Assembly (NCBI GenBank): GCA_934339215.1
Contig: CAKRHU010000027.1
Coordinates: 1 to 11,555, forward strand
Direction of reading: 5' to 3'
From: an uncultured Lacticaseibacillus sp.
GTDB lineage: Bacteria; Bacillota; Bacilli; Lactobacillales; Lactobacillaceae
DNA length: 11,555 nt
Part shown: positions 1 to 7,326 of the stretch, one piece after another
Numbering within the stretch: the first letter of the stretch is position 1
How the letters are laid out: every line of letters starts with the position of its first letter
The notes under the pieces: generated by a model
The model's database searches: none
Told to the model about the DNA's origin: nothing
The model's input: the letters and a program-made list of their open reading frames with translations, nothing else
Translations under genes and position numbers: made by a program

Positions 1-756
1 TTCGACTTCATGGACTTCAGTGCGTTGCATATGGCGGACTTGCGTGGCGAAGCGTTCAACGGAGGTGGCGATCAAGCCCAAGGTTTGAATATAGTGGGCA
101 TGCAAGTCACGGGGCAAAATTTGCGTGGAGATTTCTTGCGCGCGAATGCCAAGGTGTTCGCAGACGTATGCTTCAACGGCTGGCGGCGTGTTGGCAAAAG
201 TCCCAACGGCACCAGAGATCTTGCCAGCTTCAACGTCAGCGGCCGCTTCGTCGAAACGCTTCAAATTGCGTTTCATTTCGGAATACCAAGTGGCAACGAC
301 TAACCCAAATGTGGTGGGTTCAGCATGCACGCCATGGGTCCGGCCCATCATTGGCGTGTGCTTGTATTCCTTAGCCAGCTTAGCAAGAGCATCTGTCAAA
401 GCTTGCAAGTCTTCACGCAAAATCGCGTTAGCTTGTTTCAGCACGGAACCTTGCGCGGTATCCACCACATCAGTAGACGTTAAGCCGAAGTGGACCCACT
501 TTTTCTCGTCGCCGAGGGATTCGGAAACGGTACGCGTGAAGGCCACCACATCATGGCGGGTGACTGCTTCGATTTCGTGAATGCGATCAACAGTGAAGGT
601 CGCATTTTTGCGTAAGGCTTTAACATCTTCTGCAGGGATTTCACCTAAAGTTGACCATGCTTCCGCAGCTAAGATCTCAACTTCAAGCCACGCTTTGTAG
701 CGGTTTTCTTCGGTCCAAACTTGTGCCATCTCTGGACGACTGTAACGGTCGATCAT
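1..756 (-). CDS. purB: Adenylosuccinate lyase, N-terminal part (cut by window edge)
   Basis: Reading from ATG at 756 the frame stays open to the left edge and gives 252 residues, beginning [14 protein letters not shown]. PurB splits SAICAR to AICAR and adenylosuccinate to AMP in the cytoplasm. Family motifs are in place: [10 protein letters not shown] with His68, the [10 protein letters not shown] stretch at about 92-101, and GRTHG.HAEP with His141, the positions of the two catalytic histidines in Bacillus PurB. The C-terminal SSxMPxKxNP signature lies outside the window. A strong AAGGAGG stands 9 bases before the ATG. It is the last visible gene of the xpt-pbuX-purK-like-purB operon, 42 bases after the purK-like stop. 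Identification is by motif and is very secure. Confidence 0.96.
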   Translation of the reverse strand, partial: MIDRYSRPEMAQVWTEENRYKAWLEVEILAAEAWSTLGEIPAEDVKALRKNATFTVDRIHEIEAVTRHDVVAFTRTVSESLGDEKKWVHFGLTSTDVVDTAQGSVLKQANAILREDLQALTDALAKLAKEYKHTPMMGRTHGVHAEPTTFGLVVATWYSEMKRNLKRFDEAAADVEAGKISGAVGTFANTPPAVEAYVCEHLGIRAQEISTQILPRDLHAHYIQTLGLIATSVERFATQVRHMQRTEVHEVE

Positions 757-798
757 GAACTGGTTCCTCCTTATGTCTCACCTATTGATTAACAGCAA

Positions 799-1905
799 CT
801 AAATCTGGAAATAATCGGTGGCATTGACTGTCGTTTTGATTTCATCAATGTCGCCGGTGATGACGATCTGCCCAATGTCAGACGCGCCTTCTGGATAAAA
901 GGTGAAGCGCCAATCAGGTTTGATTTGAATCTGAGTCATTGCTGCTGCGCGATCGTCAACTCGCAGTGGCAAGAAGGCCCCGCCTTGCACCAAGCGCACT
1001 TGAGGCATTGGCCAGCCAAACAACGCGCGCAAATGCAAATGATATGGCGAAACGCCAGTGGTTTCCGTTAACACATGGCCGTTGAGTTGCGGCCCTGGGA
1101 AAAGGCGTTTGACATACAAGGCCAAACTTTTGGTCATGAATAATTCAATGCCAAACACCCCGGTGTAATCCAAGGACTCGGCAATCACCCGCCCAATGCG
1201 TTGAATCTCAGCCATCACAGCTGCTCCGCCACTGGCAGGCACCGTTGAAACTTTGAGTTGATGATGACTGAACTGGTTTTCCACCACTGGCATCACCCGG
1301 ATCGTGTCACCGGATTTGGCGACTAATACCGAGTATTCGATCGGATCATCCAACCATGCCTCTAACACATAAGGACGTTGTTGCAACAATTGTGCGGCGC
1401 GGTGCACATCTTCTGGTTGCGTCAAGCGCAATTGCTGATCGACGCCGATGCCTTTTTGAATCGGCTTTAAAATGGCTGGAAAGCCGACGTTTTCCACCGC
1501 GGCAGTGATATCTTTAGGCGTAACGACTTGCGCATAAGGCAAAATGTTCATGTTTTGATCGTCTAAGAACACTTTTTCCAAATAACGATCTTGCGTCACG
1601 CTTAAAATATCCACACCAGAAGGCAATTGTTGCGGCTTGGTCAACTCTTGCAAAGTGCTGGCGTCGACATTTTCATCGACATAAGTCACCACTTGCGCCA
1701 AATCGACCATGCGCTGCAACGCCTCTTGGTCGTTAACTGCGCCAACAATGCGCATGTCCGCGACGTCAAAAGCGATGTCGCTATCTTTTGGGGCTAACAC
1801 GATCGGGTGCATCCCCATTTGGCGAGCGGCCAAGGCCATTTGATAGCCACGCACACCACCGCCAATGATGCCGATCACGGCACCAGGTTTGATAAATTGA
1901 GCCAT
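799..1905 (-). CDS. purK: PurK-like ATP-grasp protein with degenerate active-site motifs
   Basis: A 368-residue protein with the PurK (N5-CAIR synthase) layout: N-terminal GIIGGGVRGYQMALAA (residues 12-27, normally GGGQLGRMMALAA), a central ATP-grasp fold (P-loop lysine in AILKP, 144-148; LEAWLDD.IEYSV, 181-193; GVFGIELF, 249-256) and a C-terminal domain. PurK normally converts AIR to N5-CAIR with ATP and bicarbonate. Three family signatures are altered: the K..RGGYDGKGQ loop reads KPIQKGIGVDQQ; the metal and substrate motif NE.APR.HNSGH reads VKRLFPGPQLNGH (265-277), so the Glu metal ligand is gone; and the C-terminal R.GRKMGH reads EGASDIGQ. The start is ATG at 1905 with a weak AGAAAGAAG site, 21 bases after pbuX. 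Membership of the PurK family is clear; catalytic CAIR synthesis is doubtful. It may be a paralogue with another substrate or a regulatory role. Confidence 0.8.
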   Translation of the reverse strand: MAQFIKPGAVIGIIGGGVRGYQMALAARQMGMHPIVLAPKDSDIAFDVADMRIVGAVNDQEALQRMVDLAQVVTYVDENVDASTLQELTKPQQLPSGVDILSVTQDRYLEKVFLDDQNMNILPYAQVVTPKDITAAVENVGFPAILKPIQKGIGVDQQLRLTQPEDVHRAAQLLQQRPYVLEAWLDDPIEYSVLVAKSGDTIRVMPVVENQFSHHQLKVSTVPASGGAAVMAEIQRIGRVIAESLDYTGVFGIELFMTKSLALYVKRLFPGPQLNGHVLTETTGVSPYHLHLRALFGWPMPQVRLVQGGAFLPLRVDDRAAAMTQIQIKPDWRFTFYPEGASDIGQIVITGDIDEIKTTVNATDYFQI

Positions 1906-1926
1906 CAGCGTCTTCTTTCTGTGAAA

Positions 1927-3249
1927 CTACTCATCTTTTTCGTTTAAACCGTCTTTGGTTTCCAATTCTGGTTGCGGGGTTTTGGAATTGAAGATCCAAT
2001 TCAACAATACCGCAGAAACAGATGCCATTAAGATGCCGGAACCGAACAATAATTGTAACGTTTCTGGCAAGGCTTGGACGATTTCAGGCTGGGTGGTGAC
2101 CCCAAGCCCTAAACCGATGGAAACGGCCGCGACTAATAAGTTCTTGTCATTGTGGAAGTCCACTTGTTGCAGCATCCGGATGCCTTGCACGGCCACCATG
2201 CCGAACATCACCAGCATCGCCCCACCTAAAACCGGCGAAGGAATGATGGTGGCCAAGGCTCCAATTTTTGGCAATAAACCTAATAAAATCAAGAACAAAG
2301 CGGAAAACATCACGGGCTTGCGGGTCTTGATGCCAGATAATTGCACCAAGCCGACGTTTTGCGAGAAAGTGGTGTATGGGAAGGTATTGAAGATCCCGCC
2401 CAGCAATACGGCTAAACCTTCAGCGCGATAGCCTTTTTTCAAATCTTCAGATTCGATCTTACGCTCAACAACATCCCCTAGCGCGAAGAACACGCCGGTG
2501 GATTCCACCATGGAAACTAACGAAATCAAAATCATGGTGACAATGGAGCTCCATTCAAAGTGCGGTACCCCAAAGTAAAATGGCGTTGGCACATGGAACC
2601 ATGACGCTTCTGCGACTGGCGCAAAGGACACCATGCCTAAAAACCCAGCTAATACGGTCCCACCGATCAAGCCGATCAAAATAGCGATACTGCGAACAAA
2701 GCCGCGACCCCAAACGTTAAACGCCAAGATCAATAACACCGTGAACGCACCGACAGCCAGGTTGGTCATCGAGCCGAAATCTTTGGCTGTGGTCGAACCA
2801 CCGCCGAGGTTTTGGAACGCGACGGGAATTAAGGACAACCCGATCACCGTAATCAACGTCCCAGTAACCAAAGGTGGGAACAATTTGCGCAACTTAGCAA
2901 AGAACCCACCGATCAAAAACACGAATAACCCGGCGGCGATGATCGCGCCATACATCGTTTGAAAATCAAATTTCTGCCCGATCAAGATCAACGGCGCAAC
3001 GGCTTGCACCGCACACCCAAGCACGACCGGTAAACCGATGCCGAAGATTTTATTGGAGAAGATCTGCAAGGCCGTGGCGACCCCGCACATGAAAATATCG
3101 ATGGACACCAAATACGTCATTTGCTCACTGCTAAAATGCAGTGACGCCCCGATCAAAATTGGCACCAACACAGAACCAGAATACATCGCCAGTAAGTGTT
3201 GAAGACCTAAAACAGCGGCTTTTGGCGCGGAGATGTCAGCGTTTTTCAT
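1927..3249 (-). CDS. pbuX: Xanthine permease, NCS2 family
   Basis: A 440-residue polytopic membrane protein with about 12-14 hydrophobic segments. It has the nucleobase:cation symporter-2 hallmarks: [14 protein letters not shown] near the N terminus (17-30), the [14 protein letters not shown] helix with Glu249, and [19 protein letters not shown] (288-306), the family signature. NCS2 permeases import xanthine or uracil with protons. Placement directly behind xpt points to xanthine, as in the Bacillus xpt-pbuX pair. The start ATG at 3249 overlaps the xpt stop by 4 bases (ATGA), so the two are translationally coupled. The C terminus is a charged cytoplasmic tail. The family is certain; the substrate is inferred from context. 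Confidence 0.93.
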   Translation of the reverse strand: MKNADISAPKAAVLGLQHLLAMYSGSVLVPILIGASLHFSSEQMTYLVSIDIFMCGVATALQIFSNKIFGIGLPVVLGCAVQAVAPLILIGQKFDFQTMYGAIIAAGLFVFLIGGFFAKLRKLFPPLVTGTLITVIGLSLIPVAFQNLGGGSTTAKDFGSMTNLAVGAFTVLLILAFNVWGRGFVRSIAILIGLIGGTVLAGFLGMVSFAPVAEASWFHVPTPFYFGVPHFEWSSIVTMILISLVSMVESTGVFFALGDVVERKIESEDLKKGYRAEGLAVLLGGIFNTFPYTTFSQNVGLVQLSGIKTRKPVMFSALFLILLGLLPKIGALATIIPSPVLGGAMLVMFGMVAVQGIRMLQQVDFHNDKNLLVAAVSIGLGLGVTTQPEIVQALPETLQLLFGSGILMASVSAVLLNWIFNSKTPQPELETKDGLNEKDE

Positions 3250-3824
3250 GCTTCCTCCTCAAATTCGACTTGACCGTTGTTGAAGGCTTTGATGCGGGCC
3301 AAGGAAACCGTCTTAATGTGACGTTCGTCTAATAACTTGCGCCCTTTTTGGAAGGACTTTTCGATCACGATCCCGACGCCTTCCAAAGTAGCGTTGGCTT
3401 GTTCAATGATATCGATCAAGCCTTCGACTGCTTGGCCATTCGCCAAAAAGTCGTCGATGATCAAGCATTTGTCATCTGCGCTTAAGAACTTTTGCGCAAT
3501 GGCGATTTGGTTGGCGGTTTTCTTGGTGAAAGAATAGACTTCAGCCGTGAATAAATCGTCTTTTAATGTGAGTGACTTGTGCTTGCGTGCGAACACGACT
3601 GGCACATGAAAGGCCATCCCAGCAGCCAATGCTGGCGCGATACCAGAACTTTCTACCGTTAAGATCTTAGTGATTTTCTGGTCTTTAAACTGTCGGTGAA
3701 ATTCCTCACCTAACGCCATCATCAAGTCTGGATCGATTTGATGATTCAAGAAATTATCTACCTTTAACACTTCTGCGCCTAGCACCTGACCATCTTTTCT
3801 GATCCGGTCTTCAAGTAATTTCAC
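3246..3824 (-). CDS. xpt: Xanthine phosphoribosyltransferase
   Basis: Converts xanthine plus PRPP to XMP in the cytoplasm, working with the permease encoded next. The protein has the type I PRTase PRPP loop [13 protein letters not shown] (residues 120-132) and the Xpt-type [15 protein letters not shown] and [10 protein letters not shown] stretches. I choose GTG at 3824, giving 192 residues that begin [14 protein letters not shown] after the start, because Xpt proteins usually begin at this point and the AAAGGATG site then has a normal spacing of about 9 bases. An in-frame ATG four codons upstream (3836) would touch that site directly. First gene of the purine operon; its stop overlaps the pbuX start. 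Confidence 0.94.
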   Translation of the reverse strand: MKLLEDRIRKDGQVLGAEVLKVDNFLNHQIDPDLMMALGEEFHRQFKDQKITKILTVESSGIAPALAAGMAFHVPVVFARKHKSLTLKDDLFTAEVYSFTKKTANQIAIAQKFLSADDKCLIIDDFLANGQAVEGLIDIIEQANATLEGVGIVIEKSFQKGRKLLDERHIKTVSLARIKAFNNGQVEFEEEA

Positions 3825-3863
3825 CAGTATGCACATCCTTTACCCATTTATTGAATTTCACAA

Positions 3864-3892
3864 ATTTTAACACAAAAAATAAACCCAAACAA
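3864..3892 (-). promoter_or_regulatory. Promoter of the xpt-pbuX-purK-like-purB operon
   Basis: On the minus strand TTGTTT (3892-3887) and TAAAAT (3869-3864) are separated by exactly 17 bases in an AT-rich stretch. Transcription would start near 3857, leaving a leader of about 33 nt before the GTG start of xpt. That is too short for a purine riboswitch. Confidence 0.6.
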
Positions 3893-3926
3893 CCAATTTA
3901 CGATAATCACATCGTATTTTCACGTT

Positions 3927-3939
3927 ACCGTTCGTGTTT
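3927..3939 (-). promoter_or_regulatory. Possible PurR box half-site upstream of xpt
   Basis: The minus strand reads AAACACGAACGGT, with the CGAAC core of PurR boxes (AWWWCCGAACWWT-type in Gram-positive bacteria), about 35 bases upstream of the -35 hexamer. A partly matching inverted CACGTTAC lies next to it at 3921-3928 on the plus strand. No clear second box at the usual 16-17 base spacing is visible, so the call is weak and rests on the purine-gene context. Confidence 0.3.
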
Positions 3940-3965
3940 AGCCATGTACTGCAATCGGCTTGCGG

Positions 3966-3979
3966 CGTGATGCATCACG
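3966..3979. repeat. 14-bp perfect palindrome in the xpt upstream region
   Basis: CGTGATGCATCACG is a perfect dyad about 75 bases upstream of the xpt -35 hexamer and 30 bases beyond the terminator of the neighbouring operon. It could be an operator, but no known regulator site is recognised. The rest of the 312-base gap (3837-4148) holds the promoter, the PurR-like site and a terminator; nothing else is seen there. Confidence 0.35.
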
Positions 3980-4008
3980 ACTTAACCTTGATTATGGCCT
4001 GAAACCAA

Positions 4009-4036
4009 ACAAAAACCCGATTATTCGGGTTTTTGT
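4009..4036 (-). terminator. Intrinsic terminator of the glucosaminidase operon
   Basis: A perfect 12-bp inverted repeat, ACAAAAACCCGA (4009-4020), then a TTAT loop, then TCGGGTTTTTGT (4025-4036). The GC core is flanked by A and T runs on both sides, so it can act in both directions. On the minus strand it ends the operon whose last stop codon is at 4149. There is no plus-strand gene upstream for it to serve. Confidence 0.85.
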
Positions 4037-4148
4037 GAACGATTTTGTTTGTTTTTGTTTTATAAAAATATATTTGTAGCGATGGGAAAATCGGTAAGCG
4101 CCGTGCAACGTTAGAACACATTAATATGATGCCATTTGGCACCGTTCA

Positions 4149-4778
4149 TTATTGGTCGTATTGGTCTAATTTCCACTCTTGAATCAGCTTCACTAACTTG
4201 CTGGGATAATCTGGATCCGTCGCATAACCATCTGTCTTCAACGCCGCAGCGGCTTGTTGATACGTGGTCGCCGCCAAGACTTCAGCATACTGCTTGGCAT
4301 TCCAAGCCGTTCCATTCACGAACAATAAGGCGTGGGCCTTCATCGATTCTTGATCAGTGGCATACACAGCAAAGCGGCCATTGACCGTATGCCACTTCCC
4401 ATTGAGATATTCTTGCGTGGTCAACACCACCCCACCACTAGTTGCCTTAATGCCAAACAAATTGTGGTATTTTGACGCCAAGGTACTATTACCCCAATCC
4501 GATTCGAGAATCGCTTGGGCTAATGTGATTGACGGCATCACCCCGTATACTTGTTGCAGTTCTTGCGCATAAGGGGCCAATTTATCGATGAAGGCTTGCT
4601 TTTGGGCCGTATCATCGCTATGCTGCGCCACAGTATCGACATCAGCAGAGCGTTGGGCGATCAGTTGACAGCCCACCACGCCGATGCTTAAGCCCATGGC
4701 CAATAAGATCAGCCAAATCAAGGCTGGTAATTTGATGCGGTGCGTTTTTTTCCTACGCGGTTTGCGGCGTCGCGCCAT
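4149..4778 (-). CDS. GH73-type N-acetylglucosaminidase with membrane anchor
   Basis: A 209-residue cell-wall hydrolase. Residues 1-16 are extremely basic, 17-36 are a hydrophobic helix ending in VVGC (Cys37), which could be an uncleaved anchor or a lipobox, and 62-209 are a glucosaminidase (LytG/FlgJ-like GH73) domain. Its hallmarks are ITLAQAILESDWGNSTLASKYHNLFGIK (84-111; Glu92 is the likely catalytic acid), F.VY.T..ES...HA, and a C-terminal YATDPDYPSKLVKLI. Such enzymes cut between GlcNAc and MurNAc in peptidoglycan. No LysM or SH3 wall-binding domain follows, so the anchor must position it. The ATG overlaps the stop of the upstream gene by one base (TAATG), implying translational coupling. 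Family is secure; symbol left open. Confidence 0.9.
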   Translation of the reverse strand: MARRRKPRRKKTHRIKLPALIWLILLAMGLSIGVVGCQLIAQRSADVDTVAQHSDDTAQKQAFIDKLAPYAQELQQVYGVMPSITLAQAILESDWGNSTLASKYHNLFGIKATSGGVVLTTQEYLNGKWHTVNGRFAVYATDQESMKAHALLFVNGTAWNAKQYAEVLAATTYQQAAAALKTDGYATDPDYPSKLVKLIQEWKLDQYDQ

Positions 4779-5275
4779 TACTTCACTTCCGGATCATCTA
4801 AATGTTCATCGGCCCATGTTAATAAGTCGAGTTGTTTGGTTTGTAACTGTTTAGCGATAGTCGTCGGCACCACAAAGTCCAAAATATCAACTAAGCCATG
4901 CACGCCATAATCTTGACGCAATTGCAAATGCACAGACACGCGCCCGGCACCCAGCGGTTCCTTGACGTAATTTGTGGTCAGGCTCGGTGTTTGCAACCAA
5001 GCTTTGGCGATCACCGTTTTGGCATTTTGATAGCGTTGGGCTAAGCCGCCGACGACGGGTGTTGTGGATTCAAACACTGCCAGCTTTTGGGCGAGCATCC
5101 ATTCGTAATCCGTAAACAAATAACGCAATTGTTCGCGCTGTTGTGGCAATAACGCGGCTTGGCCTTGCAAAATCGCCGCAGTGGGAATGTGCATCACTGA
5201 TTCTAACACGTCGGCGTTACCGTCGCGCTGCCGCAAAACAAACGCGGCTAATTCGATCAAATGGGTATCATTCAT
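4778..5275 (-). CDS. Hypothetical protein coupled to the glucosaminidase gene
   Basis: A 165-residue soluble protein that I do not recognise. ATG at 5275 is chosen because GAGGTG stands 6-7 bases before it; a GTG three codons upstream lies within that site. The N-terminal 55 residues look helical, starting NDTHLIELAAFVLRQRDGN. The middle is rich in Gln and Ala and the C terminus is acidic (WADEHLDDPEVK). There is no signal peptide, membrane segment or catalytic motif. Its stop and the start of the glucosaminidase share an A (TAATG), so the two proteins are probably made in step. A regulatory or accessory role for the hydrolase is a guess from this arrangement only. Confidence 0.8.
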   Translation of the reverse strand: MNDTHLIELAAFVLRQRDGNADVLESVMHIPTAAILQGQAALLPQQREQLRYLFTDYEWMLAQKLAVFESTTPVVGGLAQRYQNAKTVIAKAWLQTPSLTTNYVKEPLGAGRVSVHLQLRQDYGVHGLVDILDFVVPTTIAKQLQTKQLDLLTWADEHLDDPEVK

Positions 5276-5292
5276 TTTAATCACCTCAACTT

Positions 5293-5320
5293 ATTCTAAC
5301 ATGTTTATGCCATTGTGCTC
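5293..5320 (-). promoter_or_regulatory. Promoter of the hypothetical-glucosaminidase operon
   Basis: The minus strand has an extended -10, TGTTAGAAT (TAGAAT at 5298-5293), directly upstream of the GAGGTG ribosome site. No good -35 hexamer is seen at 17 bases, which fits an extended -10 promoter. It would produce a very short leader. Confidence 0.45.
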
Positions 5321-5332
5321 GGGTGGTAAAAT
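5304..5332 (+). promoter_or_regulatory. Promoter of the oxidoreductase gene
   Basis: TTTATG, 17 bases, then TAAAAT (5327-5332), preceded by TGG to make an extended -10. The -35 match is poor. It overlaps the divergent promoter of the leftward operon, so the two probably compete for polymerase. Confidence 0.45.
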
Positions 5333-5369
5333 AAGTTTAAAATCGTTTACACTTTGATGGAGGTTGCCT

Positions 5370-6338
5370 ATGACAAACTATCGTTGGGGTATCGTCGGTT
5401 TAGGTCGCATCGCCCATAACTTCGCCAAATTCTTCCCTGAAGGTCAAACCCTTTATGGTGTAGCAGCTAGAGACGTTGATCGCGCGCAAACTTTCGCCGA
5501 TGAATTTGCGGTACCAAAAGTTTATCCAACATACGACGCCTTGTTTGCTGACCCTGAGATCGATATCGTTTACGTCGCCACCACGCATAACTTTCATTAT
5601 GCCAACATTAAAGCGGCGTTGTTGGCCGGTAAGCATGTGTTTGCGGAAAAATCGATCACATTAAACGCTCGCGAATTATCAGAGCTGATCACTATCGCCG
5701 AGCAAAAACATTTGATTTTGATGGAAGCACAAACAATCTACCACATGCCGTTGTATCCTGCACTTGATGACGCTGTGGCGGATCTGGGTAAACTGCGCAC
5801 GATTCAAGTCTCATTTGGCATCAATGCTACTGATCCACAAGACCGGTTATTAAATCCTGATTTAGCTGGCGGGGCATTGCTGGATATCGGCATTTACGCC
5901 TTATCCTTTGTGCGGCGCTTGATGTCCGCTAGTCCCAAGTTGGTCGCCACGCAAATGACGCGTTCAGCCACTGGCGTCGATGATCAAAGTAGCTTTTTGT
6001 TGACCAACGACCATGGGGAACAAGCAACCGTCGTCTTGAATCTGCAAGCAATGATGCCAAAAGTCGGGCTAGCAGCGTATGATCATGGCTTCGTGCAAGT
6101 TCCTGAATACCCACGCGCAGATCACGCCACGCTTGCGATCACTGGTCAAGAACTTACGACAATCAGCGCCGGGGATTGGCATCATACCATGGCTTATGAA
6201 ATTCTTGATATGGCCAAAGCCGTGGAAACTGGCGATAACCCAACTTTGGCTTGGACTTATGACACCGCGGTGATCATGAGCCAAGCACGCGAGGCCTGGG
6301 GTTTTTACTACCCTAACGAACAGGCACCGCTTGTGTAA
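5370..6338 (+). CDS. Gfo/Idh/MocA family NAD(P)-dependent oxidoreductase
   Basis: A 322-residue dehydrogenase. Residues 5-15 (RWGIVGLGRIA) are the Rossmann dinucleotide loop. HVFAEKSIT at 89-97 is the family EKP motif, with Ser replacing Pro and the catalytic-site Lys94 kept. GGALLDIGIY at 166-175 is the second family motif. The C-terminal half is the beta-sheet substrate domain. Members oxidise or reduce sugars, inositols or related polyols; the substrate cannot be read here and no sugar transporter or kinase lies nearby. ATG at 5370 has GGAGG 6 bases upstream; a TTG at 5364 touches that site and is rejected. The 3' end overlaps the convergent GNAT gene by 26 bases with no terminator between them. 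Confidence 0.92.
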   Translation: MTNYRWGIVGLGRIAHNFAKFFPEGQTLYGVAARDVDRAQTFADEFAVPKVYPTYDALFADPEIDIVYVATTHNFHYANIKAALLAGKHVFAEKSITLNARELSELITIAEQKHLILMEAQTIYHMPLYPALDDAVADLGKLRTIQVSFGINATDPQDRLLNPDLAGGALLDIGIYALSFVRRLMSASPKLVATQMTRSATGVDDQSSFLLTNDHGEQATVVLNLQAMMPKVGLAAYDHGFVQVPEYPRADHATLAITGQELTTISAGDWHHTMAYEILDMAKAVETGDNPTLAWTYDTAVIMSQAREAWGFYYPNEQAPLV

Positions 6339-6771
6339 ACAAAAGCATATCGTTTAACGGGACACCATCGACGAGAATCGGTTGCGCATACTGCTTGAAA
6401 AAGTCCTTGCGCACCCCACTTTGGACAAAGCCTTGATGTTGATAAAACTGAATATTTTCGACATCACGATCACCGGTGCCGACTAACATCTCTTGATAAC
6501 GACCGGCGTAGTTTTTTAATCCCATTTGAATCAAGTGCGCCCCGATACCACGATGTTGAAATTCGGGTGCTACAGCTAAATTCTTCAACTCAATGATATC
6601 TTTCGAAACCGGCACAAATAAGGCGACGCCAACTGGTTGCCCGTCGTCAAACGCCACCAGCAAGTCTCCTGTATTCGCATAACGTGCAAGCATCGCCTCA
6701 TCTTCATCACCAAGCAACAGCAACCCGTGATAAGCCTGCCGATCAGGCGATGTGATCCAAGCATAATTCAT
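6313..6771 (-). CDS. GNAT family N-acetyltransferase
   Basis: A 152-residue protein of usual GNAT length. The acetyl-CoA pyrophosphate loop is seen as QHRGIGAHLI (72-81) after the beta-strand ELKNLAVAPEF, and motif B as NIQFYQHQGFV (107-117). The start ATG at 6771 (MNYAWITSPDRQAY) follows AGGAG at 7 bases; an earlier ATG 13 codons upstream lies in the terminator hairpin and has no ribosome site. The substrate is unknown. Its 3' end overlaps the convergent oxidoreductase gene, and its full length probably lies opposite that gene's transcript. Confidence 0.9.
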   Translation of the reverse strand: MNYAWITSPDRQAYHGLLLLGDEDEAMLARYANTGDLLVAFDDGQPVGVALFVPVSKDIIELKNLAVAPEFQHRGIGAHLIQMGLKNYAGRYQEMLVGTGDRDVENIQFYQHQGFVQSGVRKDFFKQYAQPILVDGVPLNDMLLFTQAVPVR

Positions 6772-6792
6772 GTTCCAACTCCTAACAGGATG

Positions 6793-6826
6793 TGGCCAAG
6801 CCGAAAACAAACTTGGCCATTTTTTT
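6793..6826 (+). terminator. Plus-strand intrinsic terminator beyond GNAT
   Basis: TGGCCAAG (6793-6800), an 11-base loop, CTTGGCCA (6812-6819), then seven T (6820-6826). This is a classic plus-strand terminator. The only plus-strand gene it can serve is the oxidoreductase gene ending at 6338, so the transcript would have a 3' UTR of about 480 nt antisense to the GNAT gene. Confidence 0.75.
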
Positions 6827-6877
6827 GCGTTGCCTCAACAGCTCAATTAGGCTGATGAGTTCAAAAAGACGGAGGCA

Positions 6878-6997
6878 ACTTGGCAAAACGGAGGAAAACT
6901 GGACCATTTTTTAGGCGCAAAAGCATCAGCGGTTTTTGCTGATCTTTGGAGCCGGCCGCACCTGCAACTGGTCCAGTTTTCCGCAGTGACGCCAAGT
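6878..6997. repeat. Long nested inverted repeat (structured element)
   Basis: Outer arms ACTTGGC (6878-6884) and GCCAAGT (6991-6997) and inner arms GGAAAACTGGACCA (6893-6906) and TGGTCCAGTTTTCC (6969-6982) match perfectly, separated by unpaired 8-base strands. The 62-base loop holds a smaller hairpin, ATCAGC (6924-6929) with GCTGAT (6938-6943), and the palindrome GCCGGC. A further pair, GTTGCCTC (6829-6836) and GAGGCAAC (6873-6880 region), sits just to the left. The element lies between two terminators, contains no convincing ORF, and looks like an interspersed palindromic repeat or a small structured RNA. The gene-free stretch 6772-7055 holds this and the two terminators only. Confidence 0.6.
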
Positions 6998-7011
6998 CCA
7001 CGGAGCCTAGT

Positions 7012-7048
7012 AAAAAATGCCTCACCGACGAAATCGGCAAGGCATTTT
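7012..7048 (-). terminator. Terminator of the cold-shock gene
   Basis: On the minus strand AAAATGCC and GGCATTTT enclose an inner TGCCGA/TCGGTG stem with a TTTCG loop, followed by further T residues. It begins 8 bases after the cold-shock stop codon. The A run on the other side may let it act in both directions. Confidence 0.85.
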
Positions 7049-7055
7049 GATTGAA

Positions 7056-7256
7056 TTACAGCTTGTTGACGTTAACGGCTTGGGCACCGCGGTCGCCTTG
7101 TTCAACTTCGAAGGACACTGCTTGGCCTTCTTCTAAAGTCTTGTAGCCGTCGCCTTGGATAGCAGAGAAGTGAACGAAAACATCGGAGCCGTCTTGGCGA
7201 GTGATGAAGCCGTAGCCTTTTTCTGCGTTAAACCATTTAACTGTACCTTGTTCCAT
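7056..7256 (-). CDS. csp: Cold-shock protein, CspA family
   Basis: A 66-residue single cold-shock domain, the standard length. It has [17 protein letters not shown] with RNP1 (KGYGFI, 13-18) and [10 protein letters not shown] with RNP2 (VFVHF, 26-30). Such proteins bind single-stranded RNA or DNA and melt secondary structure. ATG at 7256 follows AGGAGG at a spacing of about 9; the longer reading from 7304 runs through the leader and is rejected. A structured leader of about 65 nt precedes it and a strong terminator follows, so it is a single-gene unit. Confidence 0.97.
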   Translation of the reverse strand: MEQGTVKWFNAEKGYGFITRQDGSDVFVHFSAIQGDGYKTLEEGQAVSFEVEQGDRGAQAVNVNKL

Positions 7257-7272
7257 TTTAAAAATCCTCCTA

Positions 7273-7313
7273 GCGCAAACGCGCATGAATTGCCCTTCGC
7301 TCAAATGCGAGCG
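7273..7313 (-). promoter_or_regulatory. Structured 5' leader of the cold-shock gene
   Basis: Within the leader the minus strand holds two small hairpins: CGCTC/GAGCG around GCATTT (7313-7298) and GCGC/GCGC around GTTT (7284-7273), the second ending 2 bases before the AGGAGG ribosome site. Cold-shock mRNAs often use temperature-sensitive leaders; whether this one does is inferred. Confidence 0.4.
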
Positions 7314-7326
7314 GAAGTACTTCGTT

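Noticed and set aside
10..580. Plus-strand open frames of 68-151 codons
   Set aside because: They lie opposite the purB coding strand, which has clear PurB motifs; none has a ribosome site or a recognisable protein.
1955..2962. Plus-strand open frames within pbuX
   Set aside because: They are antisense to a well-supported permease, and their Lys/Pro/Asn-rich composition is the complement of hydrophobic codons.
3841..4008. Guanine/xanthine riboswitch before xpt
   Set aside because: No conserved core bases of the purine aptamer are found, and the likely promoter lies downstream of where it would be.
4082..4114. Ten-codon plus-strand ORF starting ATGGGAAAA
   Set aside because: There is no ribosome binding site and it is too short to judge; the AT-rich upstream promoter look is not enough.
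5400..6284. Open frames on both strands within the oxidoreductase gene
   Set aside because: They are shadows of a gene with intact Rossmann and EKP-type motifs.
6878..6997. Insertion sequence or MITE with target duplication
   Set aside because: No transposase relic and no matching direct repeats are found next to the arms, so I report it only as a structured repeat.
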